DNA of 64,000 nucleotides from Oegoconia quadripuncta (GCA_949316235.1 OX438742.1:12771315-12835314), one strand, 5' to 3'; shown: positions 46,551 through 58,172, numbered from the stretch's first letter. Made by a program: numbers and translations. Notes: generated by a model not told the origin, from the sequence alone.

Positions 46551-49397
46551 TCTTTGGGGTTTATCAGCACGGTTGGTAAACTCTGTTATAACTTTGCTAG
46601 CCCCCCTCTGTCACATTTGTTTACATGTATTGAAAATGGAATCTTTCCAGATTTTATAACCTTATCAAAATCACCTTTTTTGAAGATTTTAACGCCTTTT
46701 TAAATAATAATTGACTGTAATAATTACATTATAACTAGGTACTCATTTCTAGCAATAATGCAGTGTATTTAGTAAGTCAGGGCCTTGTGCGTTATTTATT
46801 TTATTACATTCAAGTATAGCAAAACGGTAACCCAATAGTAGTTTTCATATTTATGTAAAAGCCACACTGTAAACGTCACCATTGACATTGGCATTTTAGC
46901 ATAGACAAAATATTCACTCGTTCGTAGGTCGGTCAATCTGGCTGTGTGAGTGATGTGATCCACCACCTACTCTCAACCGACCAACTCTCTCCAAGGCGGA
47001 GCAAAAATGTAAAATTGAATAAATTTCTCATAAATGTTCCGTTAAATTATTGCTATAGCGCTCTAAATGTAGAATAATAAAATTGTGCATCTGTTGATCA
47101 CTTGGAACACGATATAAAATTGTCGTACAAGGTAAAATCTTTAATTACCACTGGTCTATTTTCCTAACTGTAATTTTGATTTCATTCATAAACTTGATAT
47201 ATTGTACATAACATTTGAATAAAACGTGATATCAGTGTGGTGTCTATTGATTTCGCTAGCTCGCGTTGCGAAGGCATTTAAGACAATCGTGGCGTGTGTG
47301 TAGGTGGAAACGGTTGTACCTATATCATATCATTAGTGATGATAAAATATGGCTGTTTGTTTCATATAAAGATCAGTAAATAAAAGAAAACGATTTTTAT
47401 GTGTGCAGTATTAGAAATGCACCAACAATTTCACTAAGTATACATCTATCATAAATAAGTACTGGGCTTTCCCCAACCATTCCAACCAAGTGCATAAATT
47501 ACACAAACATATTTGTGTGTGAAAGTTTACATAGGTATCATAAAAGTGCAACATGGAAAAATCTCGGCTTAGCGAATATTTCAATAGGCTATCCTGGTGG
47601 TCTGTGCTAAAGTTTTATACCCGGAACTTCCAGTAAACAATGTCTTGTGCAGTAGTAACAGTACCTATGGTGACTGCTTTTTCAAAAATAGCTTTCTAAA
47701 TAGCTTGCAATAATGTACACTTGAACACATTGTGTTTTATATAACTTTGGATCTGAGGTTTGTATAATTTTGTTTGTTCTTATTATTGTCCTTTCCAAAA
47801 CAGTATTCCTTTGGACAAAGTTCCTATTTCTATCTAGCCATGTTATAATAAATAACCTGCTAGATGTGTGTGTCCGGTGTAAACTAGGGGAAATGTCACA
47901 TCAAAATCGGTTCGGCATACAAAGATATTCAACTTTTAACACAGTTTATGATATTGATGATGAAATTATATCATTTATACCTTTTGTTTTCCACACACAC
48001 ATAACATAAACTATACAGACACACTGAAAAGGCTTGTACTAATAAAATTTTCCCAAGACTGAGACAAACTTAAAACGATACTTGAGATTATTCTATTGCA
48101 TCCGACAATTTTGAAATTGAACAGTATCAAAAAATATATATTATTGAGAGTGAGGCTCAATTTCAATCGTGACACTGTCCTATCAATACGACCCTCAGCT
48201 TGTGGGAACTGAATGTGCATACGCTGGCCAGTGGCAGCAACACAGCATTGTTTTTTCAGCCTGCCCATGATATGGTAAATTGCAGGTTTATTATATTTAT
48301 GCTCAGCAGCTAAGATCTTTCAATTAAAAATAATTAATATAAAGTAGGATTTAACCGCTGCAAAATAATGTTAACACATTCCGGAACTCATAACCAGACA
48401 CAGAAGTTTTATTGTTATAATATCGGGAGGCGGGTTGTGTCCCGGAACGTGATAAGTTTTTCAGGGGTTTTTAAAATTTCAATTTATGTTATCATTATAT
48501 GAGTATTCCTTTGCTTCAGAGAGCACATACAGTTGTTTGTGTTCCACTTTAGTATGTTGATACATGATTTTGATAACAGAATTTATGTCTTGCTTAACAA
48601 TTATGAATTAGCACGTCATTACCAACAGAAAGTGTAACAAAGCATGGTAGCTCTAGCCGCTTTCTTTTCTAGCTTCTCCTTATCTATGAAGATGTAGGTA
48701 TAATGAAATTGATTGAATTCAGTTGGTGTCAAAAAATAATATTTATTTCCACCAACCGAAACATTAAGCATCTTCTAATTGAAACATCATAAATTGCTTA
48801 ATCTGTTGGTTAGATAACAAGATATAGAACTGGATATTGTCAAATTGAACTTTGTAGTATGATAAACTAATGTAGTTCTTTCCTTTCCTCATGCACTTTA
48901 TTTTCCACTGACTGATTTACTTTTATATCAGAGACCAAAATCTATTGTCATTTTTTTGGCAGTTGATTCTTAAAATATTTTAGTATTATATTTTACTGTC
49001 ATAGGTTTTGCACACAATACAATAGAAGTTTTTCTCCTCGGTTGGTGTCTCAGGTTTGGTCATTGGGTATCTGTCTATGGTCTATACAATTGTGGCTAAA
49101 GAATGGGTTTACATCATCATCGGTGGAATCCTATCAATCTGCATTTGACAAGTCGCCTATAATGCTTAGGTGTAATTAGGGCAAAGCAATGCAATATCAT
49201 ACCCTGAGGAATTATTTAGCATTTCTATGAGCGGTCTTTGTGCAGCAGTGTTTTATTACTAACCAGGTTTTACGGTCTTAGTAAATGGTCATATCATATT
49301 GTATTCTTACATAAAAAAAAATACTTCATTTGTAATGTTGTTTATTATTCCCTTTTTTTAACACTAAAATAAAATAAAGTAAATCATTCAAATTCAC
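46551..49397. other. spacer between DNAJC11 and WDR47
   Basis: About 5.9 kb separates the DNAJC11 start (45291) from the first WDR47 exon seen (51219). Apart from the tandem repeat, repeat C piece, candidate short exon and MITE-like element listed separately, this part shows nothing assignable. A non-coding leader exon of WDR47 and both promoters are expected here but no core promoter motif was secure. Confidence 0.5.
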
Positions 49398-49457
49398 CTT
49401 CTTTTCTTTCTTCTTTTTCTTCTCGGGATTCTTAGCACCACCTGCCTCGCTGTAACT
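49398..49457 (-). CDS. candidate short lysine-rich exon, gene unknown
   Basis: Exactly 60 bases between a good acceptor (CTTTTACAG) and a GTGAAT donor on the minus strand. It is open in phase 0 and reads SYSEAGGAKNPE followed by KKKKKEKK. The lysine tract could come from a purine-rich low-complexity stretch, so this may be chance. It lies between DNAJC11 and WDR47, and no partner exon was found nearby. Function not assigned. Confidence 0.3.
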
Positions 49458-49594
49458 CTGTAAAAGTCAGAAATAGCTGGTCCTTCTCTGTCGTTCAAAA
49501 TCAAAATCAAAAAAATATTTATTTCGCAGGATAAAAATTATCACTTGAAAACGTCACATTTTTTATCTTATTATTAAAGTTTTTGACATTATTG

Positions 49595-49670
49595 CTCATT
49601 CACAAAGCTGATTCCCCAGAGAAGAACGAGCAAGAAACTCAAGGGTTGCTCTTTTTAAATAAGTTTGGGT
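49595..49670 (-). repeat. dispersed repeat C piece, inverted
   Basis: Plus-strand reading agaagaacgagcaagaaact then caagggttgctcttttt, the complement of repeat C. A sister piece is at 55135-55205. The open frame running through this area is repeat-derived and not a gene. Confidence 0.6.
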
Positions 49671-50322
49671 TACATACATTTACACATTACATAATATGGT
49701 TCAATAGAAATTTGAAAATAGATCTAGTTTTTTTCTTAATTTGTCCGTTGAAAACGTTTCTCCCTAGGGCTGAAAGTATTACTTTCAACCCACTCCTTAG
49801 GCAACTTCAGACCCACTTTCCGAGTATGAGTAATGGAAAATTTTTTTTTTTTCACAAGATCGTTTGGTCACTTTTTTTCCTAAACAATTGCAGATTCTTT
49901 CTTACATACATTAAGTCTTCGTTATATTGTAATCTCCATCCTGTTTATAATATTCAAATTCTATTGCTACTAGATTTCCAGTGTTACCTACCATTGGAAA
50001 CAAACTTATATTTCATAATCATAATTATAAATGCGCAAGTTTGTGTATGTATGTTTGTTACCGCACGGCTGGACGGATTAGGATGAAGTTTGGTTGGTAG
50101 ATAGATTAGGACCTGGATTAACATATATAGGCTAATATTATTGCTGAACCGATTTTTATGAAATGTTCCTTGCGAACGAAGTCGCGGGCAACAGCTATAG
50201 TATTTCATAAAAGTAGGTCAATATGAAACACTCATGAAATAAGGGCAAAGTGTGATCTTAGACTTTATCATATTTTAAAAGGCGTATTGTGGTTTAGATA
50301 CATGTTAAGGTCAGAGTTTACT

Positions 50323-50556
50323 TTAACGATACATGGCCGCATGAGCGATAGTCGCTCGCTGGTTATCGGCTGCTGAAGCGAATTAGTTATTCTTTGTTTA
50401 AACGACTATATTGACGTGAAAGCACTTATGTGAAAGACCGAGACAGTTTTTAGATGATTTTGCTAGTCGCATTCATGTGCGAAGTGCGGAACCAATACAA
50501 AATAGAGCAACGCAACTAGGCGATGCGATAGTCGTGACCATGTGCGGCCAGCTTTA
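50323..50556. repeat. inverted-repeat element, MITE-like
   Basis: The left end ttaacgatacatggccgcat, gagcgatagtcg and the right end gcgatagtcgtgaccatgtg, cggccagcttta are imperfect reverse complements around about 170 bp of non-coding DNA. Ends of the form taaagctggccgcacatg are seen in moth MITEs; no clean target duplication was found. Confidence 0.45.
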
Positions 50557-51218
50557 GAGACAGTAGAGGTTTGTCTAGTATATTGTAATATGCTACTCTA
50601 TACTACTGCTATATCATGTGAGGTAGTATTTTGCACGCTGCGTCCTCATTTGTAAATGAATGAAATCAAATTTTGTATCACCAATCTTATAGTAAACTAG
50701 ATTCCGCCCGCTTGGAATTTTTTTCACTTTCTCTAGATAAAATGTACCCTGTCACTCCGGCCCTTTAATTATCTCTGTGTAACAAAATCACGCCTTCTTT
50801 CTCTGTGTTTTGACGTGAAAGAAAGACATACAAACATATTATTGCATTTAAATTGTTAAAATTAGTATATTATCTAATTTGTTATTACTTTAGTGCATTG
50901 GAGTTTCTCGTATAAAAGTCAATCAGTTTCACTTTTTGTGTTGTTGTTATAAATCATTTACAAACCTAAGGATTAACCATAAACGTGTACTATATACACA
51001 CAACATTATACATCGATTTCTATTTACTATAAATGAAAACGAAACCATGTTTGTATTTAAACTCTCCAGTCATCATACATTACTGAATGGTGCATATCAA
51101 TTTCACGAATACCAAAATGAGTATATGCCCAGATAAAGTTACAGGAATTGGGGCAAATAGTTATTTATTTTGAAACATTTTATAATAATGCCATGAATTC
51201 AATTTTTTTTTGTTCTAG

Positions 51219-52706
51219 GTCTAACTTAGACGTCGATATGCCGTCAACACACCTGAACTTGCGTGAGGACGACGTAGTACGTTTATCGCTTGAGTTTCTC
51301 CACAACCGCGATCTGCACATCACACAACTCTCGCTGGAGCGTGAAACTGGCGTCATCAATGGGAATTACGCAGACGACGTGCTATTTCTACGGCAACTCA
51401 TCCTTGATGGCCAATGGGACGATGTTCTAGAGTTCATTCAACCTCTTAGTGCGCTCAAATCATTTGAAGCGGACAAATTTAACTATGCTATCCTTAGACA
51501 TAAGTATATAGAATTACTATGCATAAGATCTGAAATAAAAGCTTATAATAATGTTGAAAACATCGTAGACGAAGTTGTGAAGGTACTAAGTGATTTGGAG
51601 AAGTTAGCACCTTCAAAAGAAGAATACTCAAATCTATGTTTGCTATTAACTTTACCGAGTATTACGGATCACGCGCAATTTAAGAAATGGAATCCAAGCA
51701 ATGCTCGAGTGCAGTGTTTCCGTGAGGTATATCCTCTGGTAGAACAGTTTTTACCTTGTGACAAAAAGTCAAGTGGCACTATCTCGAAGTGCGCAAAAAA
51801 TGATCGCCTAATGCAATTACTTATCAAAGGTATACTCTATGAGTCTTGTGTGAATTACTGTCAGGCGAAAGCGACGGGGTCTAAGGAAGCACAGTCTAAC
51901 GAAGTAAATTTTTCAAGGCTGCTGGATGGGTCGGGGTTTGACGAGTCTGATTTAAGCTTATTATCTTGGCTGCAGTCTATACCAGCGGATACATTTAGCG
52001 TTCCTTTTGAGCAGAGAATGTTAAATGTTGATGTAGAAAAGTTGGAGCGCCCATCATTGCACACATCGTGGACTGAGCATATGCTCGTGACGCCCATAAA
52101 ACCACGCACATTCCCACATTTGGCGATGCCGTTTCGAAGGCCACGGTCGGCCGCTGACGCGATGACGCGCTCCCTAAGACCTCTTCCGGACGGTGCTCCG
52201 CGACATCCAGCCGTCATGGCCTTGTCGGCTATCGACTATGGACCATCGTCCTCATGTTTTGCTGGTTTTCACCTCACTGGAATAAAGGGCAACAAACTGA
52301 TGAATACGTCTGTGGATAGACTTTTCGATAACAAGAACGGAGACAGTATTTTCAATGGTTTGAACGAATCTTTGAAACCGATAGATGAACAATTGAAACC
52401 GATTGGTGAATTTACGACTTCAACGAAGACAAATGAAACGAATAGCATCGGTGCATCTAATGCAACTACACCGGAACACAGGGGACAGGACTATTCGGCG
52501 TCCACGTCGATATCTACGACTGCGGCATCCACCGAACGCTCCTCACTCGCCGATCGCACGCCACAGCAGCCTGAGGCGGTAATGGTGCCAGGCGCTCAGG
52601 GGGACTTCCGAAGAGAATTGCTAAAGGAGTATCAGATACAAAAACAACGTGAATGCGATGACTATCTCCGCAATCTCTGCTCTGCTGACATGAGGCAACA
52701 GAAAAC
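51219..52706 (+). CDS. WDR47: WDR47 exon with start codon
   Basis: Large exon after a T-rich tract and TTCTAG acceptor. Translation starts at 51238 (MPSTHLNLREDDVV) and gives 489 codons plus two bases. The last third (about residues 360-480) is rich in T, S, N and E and looks disordered. It is followed by a charged helix, FRRELLKEYQIQKQRECDDY. The donor GTTAGT at 52707 was chosen because it keeps the frame into the next exon; reading through meets a stop at 52789-52791. Confidence 0.88.
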
Positions 52707-53649
52707 GTTAGTATTAAATAGCAAATTTCAAATTAGAAACCATTTTAATTACAAATGTTGGATGGCTTTAAAGTTCAATTGCCTTGTATGAACATGTGTA
52801 CGTTTGATTTTCAGAATGGACCAAATAGGTGATGCTGCAACTGGATTTCCGCCAGCTTTCAAGTATCCTCAGCAACCCGCCGACAAGCCCCGCGATCCCT
52901 CGCCATACGTAAGGTAAATAATATAACCTTTCTGACTCATAGTCACAAAGTCTCACATTTGTCAAACTTCGATTACGTCATATTTACTATAATTTATTCA
53001 AACCTTTTATAGAATTCCAATATGGCTGTAAATTCCATATTTGTAAATACGAAAACATGTAGGCGATGCAATGTATGAATATCGAATAATAAGCAGCAGT
53101 AATTTTCTTACGGTGGTGTACTTTCATCGGTAGAGCGAGCAGGAAATTGGTTTGAATGTTCGCCCGCGTCTCGTATATGCCGTTCTCTCTAACGAGGCGA
53201 TAAATTACATTGGTCTGTCAAGTAGACAACTATCTATTTTACTTATAGATAGATAATATTATGCAATGCAACATTGATGTATTCGTTATGTTAGGAAAAA
53301 AATCATGACTACTACCGATTGATTTCTTTTCAATATTACCAAACCAGGACGCACAGGAATGAGGGTCGCGACTTCTAAATTAAGTAGAAAATAAAATACA
53401 TCGTAGTTGGTAAAGCATTTTTCAAACCGCCGCCATGCTAACCTCCACAATCTGCTGCCAAAATAGCAGCGATGTCATGGATGAGTGGGCAATGAAAATG
53501 ATGTAGAAGGGCTTCTACCTTCGACGTGATCTTCACATAACATAATTTTAGAGGAGAATATAATTGTAAGTTATTTTTTAACACTATATATATTTCGTTT
53601 CAGAGAGAACGAGTTGCACGCACCGCCAGAAGCCGCGGAACTCAATAAC
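51219..53649 (+). CDS. WDR47: WDR47 orthologue, N-terminal part (3 exons, partial)
   Basis: WDR47 (nemitin) is a LisH/CTLH plus WD40 protein acting on microtubules and the neuronal cytoskeleton. Three exons were read: 51219-52706 (ATG at 51238), 52815-52913 and 53604-53649. The phases match (2, 2, 0) and give 538 residues. LisH is at about residues 10-40 and CTLH at about 43-100, with NYADDVLFLRQLILDGQWDD. Further hallmarks are CLLLTLPSITDHAQF, DLSLLSWLQSIPADTF, FEQRMLNVDVEKL and RRPRSAADAMTRSL, all close to the vertebrate protein. The codons upstream of 51238 are open but the ATG fits the family start, so the first 19 bases are probably 5' UTR joined to an unseen leader exon. The seven WD40 repeats are not in the window. 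Confidence 0.9.
52815..52913 (+). CDS. WDR47: WDR47 next exon
   Basis: A 99-base exon after a TTTTCAG acceptor, reading DQIGDAATGFPPAF and KYPQQPADKPRDPSPYV. An alternative donor five bases earlier (GTAAGG at 52909) would put the next exon out of frame, so GTAAAT at 52914 is preferred. Proline-rich and presumably linker. Confidence 0.75.
53604..53649 (+). CDS. WDR47: WDR47 small exon
   Basis: A 46-base exon between TTTCAG and GTAAGA. It completes an Arg codon and reads ENELHAPPEAAELNN, leaving in phase 0. Supported by splice signals and frame continuity only; the sequence is low-complexity linker. Confidence 0.65.
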
Positions 53650-54639
53650 GTAAGACATTTTTATACTACAATTAATGAGAAGCGCGGCGTATGTATTCCT
53701 TTCCTAATTAGTCAGTCGCTCATGACTGATCACCGCGGCGGCTTCGACCGAGTTTTTCTCTCGGACGCTGGCAAGTGTTGCATTCTAAGCGCAGTGAATT
53801 TCAGGTTGTTATTTTACCCGGATACTACTCTTGTTGTATTTTACAAGACAAGTATTTTAATCGATTTTCCGCCAAATTAAATGTCTATGACTACCACAGG
53901 GGAAAGTAGAGCAAGAATCGTAATGTACGATTTTTCCCTAACAAAAGTTGTCCATTAACCAAAATAATAATCATATAGGTCATTAGGTCCCAAAGTGGTC
54001 CAGGGGTCCACGGAAGACTCGACGGGGGTCTACTTTGGCGTGACAAAAAAATGGGGGTTCACTTTTCTGACATCCACTAACAGCACAATCAATTCTCACT
54101 TTTCTTCGAAAACTATTAATTCGTGGTTTGAACTAAGCCGGAACGCAAATATCCATAGATCTAATCTTCACATTTTTTGTCGAGTTTTGGGAATATGGTA
54201 GAAATGTCCACCGGAACCACCTAAATTTTGAAAGTGGTCTCTGAGAAAAAATGTCTGGGTAATGTAAATCGATCAAATAATAAAATACAAAACCACTTTG
54301 AAAAATAAAGCAATCAAACAACGACCGTTGATATGCAAGGGATTTTGCGTCATTCACGCGATTCTTACCGATCGTAAACCCACCTGCCTCAGTAAAGCAC
54401 CGTAAAAAGTTACTTTGGATGACGGTTTTGATCAGCACTGGGCAGTAGATGTTTGTTATGCCACTGTACTGATATGCTTAGGAAGTATTTACTAAATACT
54501 GCAAGGAAAAGCTAAAGTTTGCGTTCTTTTTAGGGTTAGGTACCTGAAGGCTGGACCGTTCGGATTTATGACGGTAGAGATGGAAAGTTGAAACTTTCAT
54601 ATTTTATGTAATATTTTGGCCCATACCGAAATAATCATT

Positions 54640-54945
54640 CATCATCATTAGCCCGTAAACATCCCACTGCATGGATATAGGCTTTCCCTCGTATATATGA
54701 GAGAGCTCTGGCCCAGTGCGGTTTGGGGACTTCACATGGCTTAGAATTTTTGTTTCTCAGGCATGCAGGTTTTCCTCACGATGTGTTCCTTTACCCTTTA
54801 ATAGCAGTTGGATAAATGCACATAAGTAATTAAATTAAATTTAAAAACTCATTGGTACATGGTCTGCCTGGGAATCGAACCCAGACCTCCGAAATTGGTA
54901 GACCGCGTCTTAACCGCTGAGCCACCGACGCTCAACTCATTCATT
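54640..54945 (-). repeat. tRNA-derived SINE, family A, longest copy
   Basis: Reverse orientation. The head lies near 54945 (complement of ccgctgagccaccgacgctc) with the B-box complement gggaatcgaacccagacctc. A t/a linker follows, then the tail with gtgaagtccccaaaccgcac in the sense strand and an end like the RTE 3' tail. About 305 bp. Confidence 0.75.
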
Positions 54946-55134
54946 ATCATATACGTCCAACCTTTGCGTCCAAACCGAAATGTTGTATTATAATAAAAAG
55001 AAAATAATTATTTTCATGATCATTTACATCCATACATATATAAAGTCATGCAGGACCTTTATCCCAAATTGGGTGATAAGAGATATCCCAAACTAAAGCG
55101 TTAGGGTATTCCAAACATTTTTCAAGCTACTGCT

Positions 55135-55205
55135 GTTCAAAAGGCAATTTTCCCCAAGAAGAACAAGCAAGAAACTCGAGGGGCAGCTCTTTAAAAAGAG
55201 GTTTT
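55135..55205 (-). repeat. dispersed repeat C piece, inverted
   Basis: Plus-strand reading aagaagaacaagcaagaaac then tcgaggggcagctcttt, the complement of repeat C. Confidence 0.6.
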
Positions 55206-55584
55206 TATATTACAAAAGGCAGAATAATATGTCATTATTAATTGTGAAATAGCTTGGCATGCGAACGAGCTGATTATGTCCAGGGATGATTATCATCTAA
55301 ATAGTCTAATATTTTATAATATCTTTAAATTTATTAAAAGGAAGATTTTGCATATCAACTGGGAACCTTATTGAAAAAACGTATATATACTCGTAGTCCT
55401 TTGAATGAATTACTGACTTGGCGGAGGCGACCTGCAAGTTAAAGATAACTTGTATTGATATCATGCTTATCACTACTTTTCTTTCATATTTTTTTGACAT
55501 ATTATATTAACTTTTGAAGAAGGTACTGTGAAGAGAAGGTTACAATATTATACTCTTCAAGTTATCATTAAACCATTAAACAGA

Positions 55585-55872
55585 AACTATGTGCCAAAGG
55601 CTATTATAAAATTTCTGACTATCTGGATGATAAGAATTCGTGGACATGAACCGCTCGGCAATATCCAGTATAATATATTCTCATTTTTCTTTGTCGAATC
55701 ATAAATTTAACAATTATTCCAAATTGTATTTGTATTGGCTTATTTAAAAAGAGCAACCCCCGAGTTTCTTGCTCGTTCTTCTCTGGGGACACTGCCTAGT
55801 GAATGGGCGATAACTGTATGTCATGACTATTTCAAATGTTATTCTTATAACTTACGAAATAAAACATTTTTG
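55585..55872 (+). repeat. dispersed repeat C copy
   Basis: Same family as 25105-25336: attataaaatttctgactat, gagtttcttgctcgttcttc, atgtcatgactatttcaaat and acttacgaaataaaac. Confidence 0.65.
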
Positions 55873-56333
55873 ATTTTTTTATAATCTTTAAGTGAGCCTT
55901 GGCAAATCGCACGAACGGCTTGTTTCTGCAAATCAAAAATTATAATTATATCCGCAGTATTTCCCCACAGAAGGATATCGTTAGACTTCAAACTGTGGAA
56001 AAACTAAAAGGTAATCTAACAGTCTTTATATCTCATATTTGCCGATTTTTCTTGTGACATGCACGTGCAGCTGTTCCTTTTCACCAATTTATGGATTGAA
56101 TTGGATTTAGGACCTTTACATTTTGGCGCGTGAAGTAATGCCCAAAAATACTGTAGAATCTATGAGGTCTAAAGTGGCATTTTTATCATTATATTTGTTG
56201 GCACCTCCTGTCATATAGTACAAATTTCACACATAGTAAAAATACACATGATCGAACGAAGTGTGGTGACATGATAACTTTGGATGTCAGCGATGTGAGA
56301 GCACTATATGATTCTCACATTATTATTACTTAA

Positions 56334-56691
56334 GAGGGTTTATTCCGTCCAGTGGTGCCCTCATCGGATAAATTAAGATATAAATAAAAAAATAGTTTTG
56401 ACCTGCATTCGAGAAGTCTTAAAAGCTTATTATAAATAATACATAATAAGCTATTTATATATTATTTATATATAATGAAGGTTATTTTCGAGAATTATTG
56501 ATTAAAACTGCCACTTTTTTTACAATCGTGATTTCAGGAAAATAACAACCATGAAAACTATTTAATTATTATTTATAAGTAGCTTTTAGGCTTTTCGAGT
56601 TCTGCTCAGAGCAATATTTTTGATTTATTTTGAATTTTATAAGATGTCTTAATTTATCCAATGAGGATGCCACTAGACGGAATAAACCCTC
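56334..56691. mobile_element. MITE with TTAA flanks and long imperfect inverted ends
   Basis: 358 bp between TTAA (56330-56333) and TTAA (56692-56695). The ends begin GAGGGTTTATTCCGTC and match for about 46 bases with roughly six differences; a second aligned block (aaaagct to tataaataata) lies further in. TTAA duplication is the mark of piggyBac-type transposition. No ORF inside. Only 199 bp separates it from the intact mariner. Confidence 0.75.
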
Positions 56692-56890
56692 TTAACACTA
56701 GCCGGATACAGCAACGGATGCTTTAACAAATTGTATATATATATATACATAGTCGTGTTCGCCGCAGTAGCACAATTAGGTCATAAAAACGAGAGCGAAC
56801 CATTGGTTTTCAGTTACAACCCCTACAAGTACGACTTATTACGTGCATAGTAGGTGTTCACGTCTACATATACATTCAGTGTACTAAGTA

Positions 56891-58172
56891 TCGGGAATTT
56901 GTCAATAAAACAAAAAATACAAATTATTCATCTAAATTTATTTTATCGCCTTCAAAGTAGGCCCCATCGCTTGCAATACAACATCTCCACCGCTTCACCC
57001 AGTCTTCCATACATTTTTCATAGGCTATTTGCGGTATGGCCTTTAGCTCATTCAGCGAATTTTCTTTTATGGCTTCTATCGACTCAAAACGTTTTCCTCG
57101 AAGTGGTAATTTTAACTTGGGAAATAAAAAAAAGTCAGACGGAGCCATATCAGGTGAATACGGTGCTTGGTCGAGAACTTTTGTTGAATTTTTCGCTAAA
57201 AACTCTTTCACTAAAATGGCTGTGTGTGATGGTGCATTATCATGGTGCAGCATCCATGAGTTGTGTTGCCACAAATCTGGACGTTTTCGGCGGATACTCT
57301 CACGCAAACGCTTCATGACGCCTAAATAATATTCTTTATTCACTGTTTCTCCCTCTGGAAGGAATTCGGAGTGAACCACACCACGGTAGTCAAAAAAAAC
57401 TGTCAGCATCACCTTGATTTTGGAGCGACTTTGCCGCGGTTTTTTGGGTTTCGGCTCGTTTTCGAGACGCCATTCTGAAGACTGTTGGCTTGTTTGCATG
57501 TCGTACTCATAAACCCATGTCTCGTCGCCAGTTATTATACGTTTCATAAAGGTCGGATCCGTAGAAGCTCGGGAAACCATGTCTTCAGCGACATGCATTC
57601 GCTGCGCTTTTTGAACAAAATTGAGCTCTTTTGGAACTAGTCGAGCGGCGACGCGTTTCATGCCTAAAATGTCAATGAGAATGTTGTGGACGGACTTAAA
57701 AGATATGTTCACCTCACTAGCCAACTCTCTCAGACTCATACGTCGATTTTCGAGCACTAGCTTCTTGATTCTGTCGATGTTTTCTTTGGTCGTAGCGGTT
57801 GAAGGTCTACCAGAACGAGGCAAGTCTACTACTACTTCTCGGCCTTCTTTAAAAGCCTTATACCATTCATAAGCCCTTGTTTTCGATATACACGATTCGC
57901 CGTAGGTATTTCGCAACATTTTTAGTGATTCACCACATGAAATATCATTTGAAACACAAAATTTTAGGCACACTCTTTGTTCAACAATATTTTCCATTGT
58001 AAAAATCGCCGAGGACTCAAAACTATGACCAACAAAAAGTGTAGTTTAAAACAAATTAAATGACAGATCCCGCTCAAATTTTGCGCGCTAAATCAGTACA
58101 GTGCTACCAACATGCAGTAAAAAAATTAGAACGACCTCTTTTACGCGGGTCTTTTTATTGACATATTCCCGA
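56891..58172 (-). mobile_element. intact mariner transposon
   Basis: 1,282 bp with 20-bp terminal inverted repeats TCGGGAATWTGTCAATAAAA, one mismatch between ends (56891-56910 and 58153-58172). A TA dinucleotide stands on each side (56889-56890 and 58173-58174), the usual mariner target duplication. It encodes one uninterrupted transposase on the minus strand, leaving about 175 bp upstream and 33 bp downstream of the ORF. It lies past the last WDR47 exon seen, so it may sit in a long intron. Confidence 0.95.
56924..57997 (-). CDS. mariner transposase, intact
   Basis: 357 residues, the usual length for a mariner transposase, which cuts and pastes the element at TA sites. The N-terminal two helix-turn-helix regions cover about residues 1-115 (EQRVCLKFCV, RAYEWYKAFKEGRE, RSGRPST, RELASEVNIS). 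The linker LVPKELNF at 120-127 corresponds to the WVPHEL signature. The catalytic triad is D158 (GDETWVYEYD), D253 (LHHDNAPSH) and D288 (YSPDMAPSDFFLF), with 34 residues between the last two, so DD34D. No stop, frameshift or lost catalytic residue. The subfamily was not determined. Confidence 0.96.
   Translation of the reverse strand: MENIVEQRVCLKFCVSNDISCGESLKMLRNTYGESCISKTRAYEWYKAFKEGREVVVDLPRSGRPSTATTKENIDRIKKLVLENRRMSLRELASEVNISFKSVHNILIDILGMKRVAARLVPKELNFVQKAQRMHVAEDMVSRASTDPTFMKRIITGDETWVYEYDMQTSQQSSEWRLENEPKPKKPRQSRSKIKVMLTVFFDYRGVVHSEFLPEGETVNKEYYLGVMKRLRESIRRKRPDLWQHNSWMLHHDNAPSHTAILVKEFLAKNSTKVLDQAPYSPDMAPSDFFLFPKLKLPLRGKRFESIEAIKENSLNELKAIPQIAYEKCMEDWVKRWRCCIASDGAYFEGDKINLDE

Larger units (their letters stand above)
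53650..56329. other. probable WDR47 intron or 3' spacer
   Basis: No WD40 exon found. Contents are a SINE A copy, repeat C pieces and, at 53985-54240, a stretch with cccaaagtggtccaggggtc and gaagactcgacgggggtcta that may be the end of a hAT-like element (weak). Confidence 0.4.

Noticed and set aside
48011..48268. Minus-strand frame beginning MGRLKKQCCVAATG
   Set aside because: The end decays into low-complexity L/I/F residues and no splice partner or domain was found.
48610..48690. Lysine-rich minus-strand piece (KEKLEKKAARATM) as partner of the 49.4 kb candidate exon
   Set aside because: The acceptor phase does not match the phase-0 end of the candidate exon, and a stop follows quickly.
49583..50086. 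167-codon open frame on the plus strand
   Set aside because: It begins in the inverted repeat C piece and runs through T-rich sequence; composition is low-complexity hydrophobic, with no domain and no splice context.
53985..54240. hAT-like terminal sequence (gtggtccaggggtccacgg)
   Set aside because: Only a general resemblance; no inverted partner end, target duplication or transposase piece was found.
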